Assembly (NCBI GenBank): GCA_012274445.1
Contig: JAAROD010000080.1
Span: 558,001-622,000 of the forward strand
Direction: 5' to 3'
Source: Sclerotiophoma versabilis
Lineage: Eukaryota > Ascomycota > Dothideomycetes > Pleosporales > Didymellaceae
Length of the DNA: 64,000 nt
The position numbers were made by a program, and so were the translations under genes. Positions 57,273 to 64,000 of the stretch are shown piece after piece; the stretch's first letter is position 1, and every line of letters starts with the position of its first letter. Under the pieces are notes generated by a model. The model did not search any database. It was not told where the DNA came from and saw nothing but the letters and a program-made list of their open reading frames with translations.

Positions 57273-58751
57273 ATGTGTGGCAGGTATGCGCTAGCCTTGG
57301 TATGTACATATGGCCAGAGTGACATACAAAAAGCTTACTAAATATCTATAGAGGCCAGCAGAGGTGCGCCAGCAGCTTGAGCAGTCGCAGATGCCTGTCA
57401 ATGCAGCTCCAAACGACGACGATGTACGCCAATCGTACAACTTTGCACCTGGATACCACGGACTCGTATACCGAGCAGAAGGCTCCGATTGCTGTATTCA
57501 AAAGGAGGAAGACAGCGAGAATGGGGAACAGGCCAAGGAGGAAGGCGCGACAAGAACCAAATACAGGCTGCAGTCAATGCAATGGGGCAAGTGTTGCAAT
57601 TTGCTTTTGAGATACCACTGCTAACGTTGATTCCTCAGGTCTTGTGCCTTTCTGGACGAAGCGCAACCCCGACTACGGCTCCAAGCTGAAAACCATCAAC
57701 TGTCGAGACGACTCACTGATTGAAGACCGCGGTATGTGGACAACTATGAAGAAGCAGAAGCGGTGCATTGTTGTCGCACAAGGCTTCTACGAGTGGCTCA
57801 AGAAGAACAACGGCAAGGAGAAGATACCGCACTTTACCAAGCGCAAGGACGGGCAGCTCATGTGCTTCGCTGGGTTGTGGGATCGTGTTCAGTTCGAAGG
57901 TAAGCACTTCAGCAGACATCTGCTATGGACTCAGCACTTCCAGGCGCTCGACTTGCGTACCATATTCTCCGTGCCTTGTATAACTGCTGTGACTGCGACT
58001 GATAGCCGCGCTAGATAATACTGAGCCACTGTATACCTACACCATCATCACGACCAATGCAAACAAGCAGCTCAACTTTCTGCACGACCGGATGCCAGTC
58101 ATTTTCAACAACGGCTCCGATGCTATACGGGTGTGGCTGGATCCTAACCGCACCGAGTGGAGCCCGGACTTGCAGTCATTGCTGAAGCCATATGACGGAG
58201 CGCTTGAATGTTACCCTGTCAATAAAGACGTGGGCAAAGTAGGAAATGACTCGCCGTCATTTTTAATACCCATCGACAGCACCGAAAACAAGAACAACAT
58301 CGCGAACTTCTTTGGTAACCAACGAAAGCTTGCGAAAAAGACCGATACAACGGACATCGACAAGACAGAGCGTGACCTCGAAGAGTCTACAACTAAGAAC
58401 GGGCATGTTAAGGTCGAACACGAAGCCAATGAAACTCGTGACATCACGAACTGCGTGAAAGGCACCGCAGACAATGCCCCACTACCTGTTCCGAACCAAT
58501 CGCCCTCACGAGTCGCAGAGGTCAAACAGGGCATCAAACGAGAAGCGGAGGATGACAATGACCTCGCTGCAGGGGAGGAGCCAAAGGCGAAACATAGCAA
58601 GACGTCTTCGCCTCAGAAGCATGCATCTCCCGTGAAGACACCTGCAAAGAAGCAAGGGACACGCAGCGCCACGAGTAACGGTAGTGCAGCAAGAACATCA
58701 GTAAAGAGCGACCGAAACGCAAGGATCACATCCTTCTTCAGCAATAAGTGA
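57273..58751 (+). CDS. SRAP-domain (HMCES-like) abasic-site DNA-binding protein
   Basis: Four exons, 57273..57299, 57352..57586, 57639..57899 and 58015..58751, give 419 aa. The introns are 52, 52 and 115 bp; the second is GC-AG. HMCES/YedK proteins crosslink to abasic sites in single-stranded DNA through Cys2 and protect them at replication forks. Here MCGRYALAL gives Cys2; Glu139 is in GFYEW and His198 in LHDRMPVIF, all as the family requires. An acidic insert (about residues 55-75) precedes MQWGLVPFW. The C-terminal 170 residues are Lys/Glu-rich, with two I-x-x-FF motifs (NNIANFFGN and ARITSFFSNK at the very end) that look like weak PCNA-binding boxes. Confidence 0.93.
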
Positions 58752-59493
58752 GGCACTCCCGAAGTGTGCGCGGACCGACCATACCCTTGGATCCGGTGAG
58801 CGCGAAGCTCACTTCGTAACGTAAATCACCATTGCCCATGCATCAGTGAGGAAGGTGTACTCTAACACTAACACGAAAGTTGCGCTCCTATAGCAATAGC
58901 CAACTCTATTTCGTCGATATCGGTCGTCAGGTAGGAGGAGCGGTCCGGTCTGAGTGCAGCGGTCAAGCTAATGGGCTATGTAACGTGGACCGGTTGGGAC
59001 GAACACGACTTGCAATCAGTCGTATTCGAGGCATGTAGATAGCAGGCAGACAGTGCGGCGTGGTTGGTTGAATGCTAGCGCACCCCCGCCAAAAGAACCT
59101 CAGAAGCACCACATGGGAAACTCCAAGACGCTCAGCCCTGCAAAACACTTGCAGCAGCGCGGCGGCTGCATTTCTATGGACCCTGCAGGACGCGATCATA
59201 TTCAATGCATGCAATTGGCTGACACATCCGACTCTCCTTGGCCTTTGAAGTGACAGGACATTCACTCGATCTACACCATGCATACAACAATGCAACGATT
59301 ACCCTCCCGCTGAAGATCGTCACGTTCGGCGCATTTACCTTCAACCTCGCTGTTCTCCACCCTCAAGACAGAAAAGTCGAGCATTGTCTTTTCGACCGTG
59401 CGCGTGCACAAGTCCTTGTTTACCTGGGCTGTGCGCACCGCGTTGCATCGCCATTGCGGACGACTGTTATCGTAACTTCAACCTTCTTCCAGG
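58752..59493. other. intergenic, no gene seen
   Basis: Region between the SRAP gene and the fusion gene on the same strand. No recognisable element. Confidence 0.55.
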
Positions 59494-62400
59494 ATGGCAT
59501 CGTTCGCAGAGATCCTGGCGAAAAAGCCGAAAGTACAGACTCGTCAGGCACTTATGATCATTGGTCTACAGAACGAATTCATTATGCCCACTGGCCACCT
59601 GCCTGTAGACACCACCTCTGGTTTTCTCGATCGCATCCACACTCTGATCACCCGATTCCATGAACTCAATGGCAATATCATATGGGTGCAGACTTTTTAC
59701 GAAGCCGACCGTCTTGCAAACACATCTTCCACTGGGGAAGGAGATGCCCTGGTCATCGCTGGCTTAGTCGATGGCGAGGAAAACAGCAGCCAAGCAGGCG
59801 ACGACGAATCTACCAAGGACATGCCTGTGTCTGTACCACAAGCGCAGTCCCGCTCGGCTAAACACAAACAACGCGCCCTGGATTTATTTAAACGCGTTTC
59901 ATCACGCAGAAAGGCGCTCCCTGTTGAGGAAGCAAAGGTGATCGCTGAGGAAGACGAGGAGCTGTTTCTACTGAAGCGTGTAAAGAAAGGCGCAGCATGC
60001 ATGCCAGACACGGAAGGTGCTCAGTTCACGAAAGACATCAAGGACCTGATCGACACACCTCGAGACGCTATCATTAAAACGACTAACTACTCGGCATTTC
60101 TCGGAACAAACCTGCTTCTGACATTGCGAGCAAGACTCATCACGGAGATATACGTGTGTGGATGCCTCAGCAACGTCTCTGTACTTGCAACAGTCATCGA
60201 TGGCGCGCGTCATGGCATCAAAATCAATGTGGTTCAAGATGCTCTCGGCTTTCGCAAGCAGGTTCGACACGACCTTGCAATGAAGCGAATGGAGGACTTT
60301 TTCGATGCATATATGGTTACAGCTGCAGATATCCTTGCAAAGGAGCACTTTGAGGTCGTCATACCTGCAGACGGGGAAGCGAAATCTGACGCGAAGGACG
60401 CTAAGAACTCGAAGAACGAGCTTGAGACACTAGTTGGCAACTTGTCTCTGAACGAGAAACCGGATGTTGCATCGACAACGCCAGACACCCACTCGATCAA
60501 AGTGGCCGGTGATCGATCAACTTGGACGAAGGTTCCGAGCTCCAGGACGCAATCTGGTGTTGCAGCCGAACATGCAAACAGTGACGAGGAGTTTGTCGCA
60601 GCGCTAACACGACCTGGGCGAACAAACGGTGCAGAGCAACAGCCGGCAGATGCCAGCGAACCGAAGTTGGTACAGAGCAAGACGCGTATGAGGAAGAAAA
60701 AAAAGAAGAGGCCTACAGAAGGTTCTCTGGTAGAACCGAGCGTGACAAACGGCAGTTTGGAGAAAGCGGCTAGCCATGCTCAACCAATTGAGGCTACGCG
60801 TGGAGAGATCAAGACTCTGAAAGCCGAGGCGCTGGATGTGGAAGCTAAAAGCGACAGCATGCAGAAGACTGAGACTGAGCAACCATCACCGAATGTGAAT
60901 CTTCCAGAAGCGACTGTTGATATTTCGGTCGATGGTGCAGACCCGTTCTCAAACAAGGCAATGCCCGGCGGGCCACAGACATACTCGACCCCAGTGAAGA
61001 TCAAGCCTGCATCAGCGTCCATCACACAAGCATCTGCCTCTACTGTACCATCCTCTGATCTTGCACCCGCAAACGTTGGAATATTTCCCTCAAGACATTT
61101 GCAAACTACAACAATGGCTAAGAAGCCAAAATTGAACTCACTTGCGAATATGCCCATACTAGGCCCCGGTGACCATATCGCTGAGGGCGACTCTCGAATC
61201 GTACACGACGTTATTCCAACAGGGTATTGTCACCCATGCGACCCAGAAAAACCTCTTGCAGACACGATATTTCATCAGCTGTATAGTGAGGTGCGATGGC
61301 AGAAGATGCTGCACCAACAAGGAGAGGTGCCACGCCTTGTATGTTGTCAGGGCGAATTTGGTGACGACGGATCAAAGCCTGTGTACCGTCACCCGGCAGA
61401 TCAGACACTACCTCTGCTTCACTTCTCGCCCAAGGTGCAGTGGATTAGGAGAGCTGCCGAGAAGCTTGTTGGGCACCCTCTCAACCACGTCCTCATTCAG
61501 CTTTATAGGAGTGGAAACGACTACATCTCAGAGCATTCAGACAAGTCGCTCGACATTGCTAAAGGCTCATCAATCGTTAACGTAAGCTTCGGCGCGCAAA
61601 GGACAATGCGTCTGCGCACAAAGAGAGACTTGAAAACTAAGCCAAGTGGCGATGAAGACACCCAACGCGAGACCCAGCGCGTAGCGATGCCACACAATTC
61701 CATGTTCGTGCTCGGCTTAAAGAGCAATGAGAAATGGCTTCACGGCATAATGGCAGACAAACGCCTCGAAGCAGAGCGCAGCAGTCTCGAAACAGCCTAT
61801 TCCGGCGCCCGCATTAGTCTGACCTTCCGACACATTGCGACCTTCCTCGATGCAAGAGATACGGTCATCTGGGGTCAGGGCGCCACATCGAAGGACCAAC
61901 GAGGGGCAGCTGACATCGTTAACAACGACGGAGCAGAAGCCGAACGCATGATCCGGGCCTTCAGCAGCGAGAATCACAGTAGTGAATTTGATTGGCAGAA
62001 GTGGTACGGTGATGGCTTTGATGTGTTACACTTGCATGAGCCACCAGAACAAGTTCCAATCCTATTTGCGAGTAGCAACGCACTCGAGACGAAGCAAGTC
62101 CGGCTCGCGCTCTTGGAAGGCAAAATCAACCACCAGCTCCTCGAAGCACCAGGGCTCGACAAAGAACTCGGTGCGGGACAAATACTTATGTTCCGTGATA
62201 ACGACACACAATTCACTGAGATCGAAGGCCTGTCGTCGATACTGCATTATCTTGATCGCTACCATTCTTTCTGTGTGGACAAACCGGTCACAGCTGCATC
62301 ATACGCGTTGCTTGCTTTTCTTGCCCAAAGGCTGAATTTCTTTAGTAATCGTACTCCAAAACCAGCGCCACCGAGATCAGAAACTGAGATGTCGGACCTT

Positions 62401-62646
62401 AGAGTTACACTACACGTACTGTCCGAACGACTGAGAGATCATGGCGGCCCGTTCATTGCAGGGAGGCGGTTTAGTATTGCGGACTGTGTTGTCTGGCCGG
62501 TTCTGGATGAGTGCATCGAGAGCTGGTTGGATTGGGATGAGTCGGAATGGTCAGGATTGGCGGAGTACTACAGGTTGACCTGGAAGAAGAAAGCCTGCTT
62601 GAAGAAGCTGAGGGCGGAGTTGCCTGTGACAAAGACGGAGGCATGA
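59494..62646 (+). CDS. isochorismatase-like / AlkB / GST-like fusion protein
   Basis: Single exon, 1050 aa, three modules. Residues about 15-290 have the isochorismatase (cysteine hydrolase) fold: QALMIIGLQNEF, then IIKTTNYSAFLGTNLL (Lys195), then YVCGCLSNVSVLATVIDGARHG. The usual catalytic Asp is Gly24 and the usual Cys is Ser229. Residues about 290-570 are a low-complexity linker with a KKKKKRP nuclear-type signal. Residues about 585-785 are AlkB-like: PLNHVLIQLYRSGNDYISEHSDKS with iron ligands His681 and Asp683, distal His750 (KWLHGI) and the 2OG/nucleotide arginines in ARISLTFR (Arg773, Arg779), as in ALKBH2/3. Residues about 830-1040 are GST-like, with a thioredoxin-type start (VPILFASSNALETKQVRLAL) and a C-terminal helical part ending PFIAGRRFSIADC. 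It probably repairs alkylated nucleic acid; the other modules may be binding or structural. Confidence 0.88.
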   Translation: MASFAEILAKKPKVQTRQALMIIGLQNEFIMPTGHLPVDTTSGFLDRIHTLITRFHELNGNIIWVQTFYEADRLANTSSTGEGDALVIAGLVDGEENSSQAGDDESTKDMPVSVPQAQSRSAKHKQRALDLFKRVSSRRKALPVEEAKVIAEEDEELFLLKRVKKGAACMPDTEGAQFTKDIKDLIDTPRDAIIKTTNYSAFLGTNLLLTLRARLITEIYVCGCLSNVSVLATVIDGARHGIKINVVQDALGFRKQVRHDLAMKRMEDFFDAYMVTAADILAKEHFEVVIPADGEAKSDAKDAKNSKNELETLVGNLSLNEKPDVASTTPDTHSIKVAGDRSTWTKVPSSRTQSGVAAEHANSDEEFVAALTRPGRTNGAEQQPADASEPKLVQSKTRMRKKKKKRPTEGSLVEPSVTNGSLEKAASHAQPIEATRGEIKTLKAEALDVEAKSDSMQKTETEQPSPNVNLPEATVDISVDGADPFSNKAMPGGPQTYSTPVKIKPASASITQASASTVPSSDLAPANVGIFPSRHLQTTTMAKKPKLNSLANMPILGPGDHIAEGDSRIVHDVIPTGYCHPCDPEKPLADTIFHQLYSEVRWQKMLHQQGEVPRLVCCQGEFGDDGSKPVYRHPADQTLPLLHFSPKVQWIRRAAEKLVGHPLNHVLIQLYRSGNDYISEHSDKSLDIAKGSSIVNVSFGAQRTMRLRTKRDLKTKPSGDEDTQRETQRVAMPHNSMFVLGLKSNEKWLHGIMADKRLEAERSSLETAYSGARISLTFRHIATFLDARDTVIWGQGATSKDQRGAADIVNNDGAEAERMIRAFSSENHSSEFDWQKWYGDGFDVLHLHEPPEQVPILFASSNALETKQVRLALLEGKINHQLLEAPGLDKELGAGQILMFRDNDTQFTEIEGLSSILHYLDRYHSFCVDKPVTAASYALLAFLAQRLNFFSNRTPKPAPPRSETEMSDLRVTLHVLSERLRDHGGPFIAGRRFSIADCVVWPVLDECIESWLDWDESEWSGLAEYYRLTWKKKACLKKLRAELPVTKTEA

Positions 62647-62965
62647 TGTGGAGACGGGAACTGTTTGCAATTGTTCTCACATAGTCGGCTGGTTCATGTC
62701 TTCCTTGTAGCACCTACTATCTTGTCCCGCATGAATTACCATGTGCATTTGCAAGTCTTGTGCGGTGACCACCTTCACGTGCACCTTGCTGCTGCCTATA
62801 CTTTGATGCCAAGAAGTCGGTCGGCATCGTGAAGTGCCGACATGCTCAGATTCTCGAGCTCTAGAGCATCTCCACCCCGAAGCTTCGCGACGCGCCGCAC
62901 GCATCTCTCGCACACCAACACACGCCAGATAACCCCTATTCCTTCTTGGAACCACAATCGCGACA
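62647..62965. other. intergenic, no gene seen
   Basis: 319 bp between the fusion gene and U1C on the same strand; no recognisable element. Confidence 0.55.
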
Positions 62966-63671
62966 ATGCCGAAGTTCTTCTGCGATTACTGCGATGTCTA
63001 CCTCACGCACGACAGTATGAGTGTGCGCAAAGCGCACAACAGCGGTCGCAACCACCTGCGCAACGTTCAGGCCTATTACGAGCAAATTTCGAGCGAACAG
63101 ACACAACAAGTTATCAACAGTATCACGGATGCGTACAGTGCGGAAGGCCAGGCAAATCCATTGTATGCCGCGAATCTAAGTGGAGGATTTCCAGGAGGGC
63201 CAATGGCTCCACCCATGGGCATGGGGGGGCCGATGGGGATGCCAATGCCCGGTGGATTTCCGCCGCCAGGTGAGTCCGATTGCTAGGCACTGGGCGAAAA
63301 AGTGCTGACGAGAAACAGGAATGCCAGGAATGCCACCGCCATTCATGCAGGGCGGACGAGGTGGCCGTAAGTCAAGATGTGAAATATCCCAGTTACTTAA
63401 CTGATCTTGTACAGCACCTAACATGCCTCCAAACATGCCGCCTTTCCCTCCGAACGGCATGCCACCAATGCCTGGCGGCATGCCTCCATTCCCACCACCC
63501 AATATGGCCGGCGGACCGCCGAACATGGCTGGAGGGCCACCAAACATGCCATTCCCATTTCCTCCACCGAACACAGCGGGCTCGCCACCAGGCGGCATGC
63601 CGTTCCCACCACCAGGCGGTATGGGCAATATGCCGCCACAGCGCTTCCCTCCCGGCCCACCTGGACGCTAG
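62966..63671 (+). CDS. YHC1: U1 snRNP protein C (U1C)
   Basis: Three exons, 62966..63269, 63319..63366 and 63415..63671, give 202 aa. The introns are 49 and 48 bp. The N terminus is the matrin-type C2H2 finger of U1C: MPKFFCDYCDVYLTHDS with Cys6, Cys9, His24 and His30 (RKAHNSGRNHLRNV). U1C is part of the U1 snRNP that recognises the 5' splice site. The rest is Gly/Met/Pro-rich, with repeats of NMAGGPP and GGMPFPPPGG type. The reading frame ends at TAG (63669-63671), yet the same frame stays open for 71 more codons (see the next entry). Confidence 0.95.
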
Positions 63672-63887
63672 GCACATCCTGATGTGAACATGGGAGGAAT
63701 GAAATCCACGACACCAAACGACTACTTCGCAGGCCAGAAGCGCAAGCGCGAAGACTCGGATATACCCAGCATGCGAGGAGGTGGGGGCAGAGAGTGGAGT
63801 GGTTCTGCAGCTGCCACAGGAGCAAATGCAGCTATATTGCCGAAGAAGTTGAAGATAGAGCTGGCAGCTCCAGCAGAGTGGATCTGA
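63672..63887 (+). other. in-frame open extension after the U1C stop
   Basis: Directly after the U1C TAG the same frame reads 71 sense codons to TGA (63885-63887). The start resembles the preceding Gly/Met-rich tail (NMGGM). A basic GQKRKRED stretch and PKKLKIELA follow. It could be read by stop-codon readthrough, be the remains of a longer C terminus, or be a separate small ORF starting at 63684. None can be decided from sequence. Confidence 0.4.
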
Positions 63888-64000
63888 ATGTTAGACTGCA
63901 GTATACTGTACGTCTGCAAGTTTCATCCGGTAGGTTGTACTTATGGTGGTACAGCAGTGCGCAGACCATCAAGTTATTCAAAGAACGAATAATCGTTTAC
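63888..64000. other. window end, 3' flank
   Basis: 113 bp with no recognisable feature. Confidence 0.5.

Overview
The window is nuclear DNA of a filamentous ascomycete (Pezizomycotina, most likely Dothideomycetes; that rank is inferred from gene content, not from a search). The evidence is: protein genes with short introns, mostly 47-70 bp, with GTRNGT-type donors, CTRAY-like branch points and (C/T)AG acceptors; the U1 snRNP protein U1C, ribosomal protein L7, Trm4/Ncl1 and Qns1; and families typical of these fungi (hybrid histidine kinase, rhodopsin-domain membrane proteins, a fungal-specific transcription factor, HET-type sequence, a P450). No rRNA, tRNA, CRISPR or intact transposon was recognised. 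I rebuilt exon structures by hand from splice signals and reading-frame continuity. In every multi-exon model the exon lengths sum to whole codons.

Left part (1-32.8 kb) is gene-dense and mostly housekeeping. In order: PLC-X phosphodiesterase (-), C3HC/Rsm1-like zinc-finger protein (-), Hal2/Met22 nucleotidase (+), tRNA m5C methyltransferase Ncl1 (-), RPL7 (+), GAF hybrid histidine kinase (-), glutamine-dependent NAD synthase Qns1 (+), a HET-C-terminal-like protein (-), a RING-H2 protein (+), a divergent pair of NmrA-like reductase (-) and transcription factor with half a zinc cluster (+), an F-box-like cysteine-rich protein (+), an unknown polytopic membrane protein (-) and a reticulon (-).

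The middle (32.8-53.3 kb) is sparser and more accessory. It has a rhodopsin-domain protein with a repeated cytosolic tail (+), a JmjC/cupin-8 dioxygenase (+), an SDR reductase (+), about 3 kb holding a decayed HET domain, a seven-exon rhodopsin-domain protein (-), a P450 (+), and a nearly empty 5.8 kb stretch.

The right part (53.3-64 kb) has an F-box protein (+), a mitochondrial TPR protein (-), an SRAP/HMCES abasic-site protein (+), a 1050-residue isochorismatase-like/AlkB/GST-like fusion (+) and U1C (+). The HMCES-AlkB neighbourhood is the most interesting part: two predicted nucleic-acid damage proteins in tandem, the second a three-module fusion whose isochorismatase module appears to have lost two of three catalytic residues. 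Other notable items are an 8-nt microexon that splits the catalytic Glu45 codon of Qns1, a GC-AG intron in the HMCES gene, and a 71-codon open frame directly after the U1C stop.
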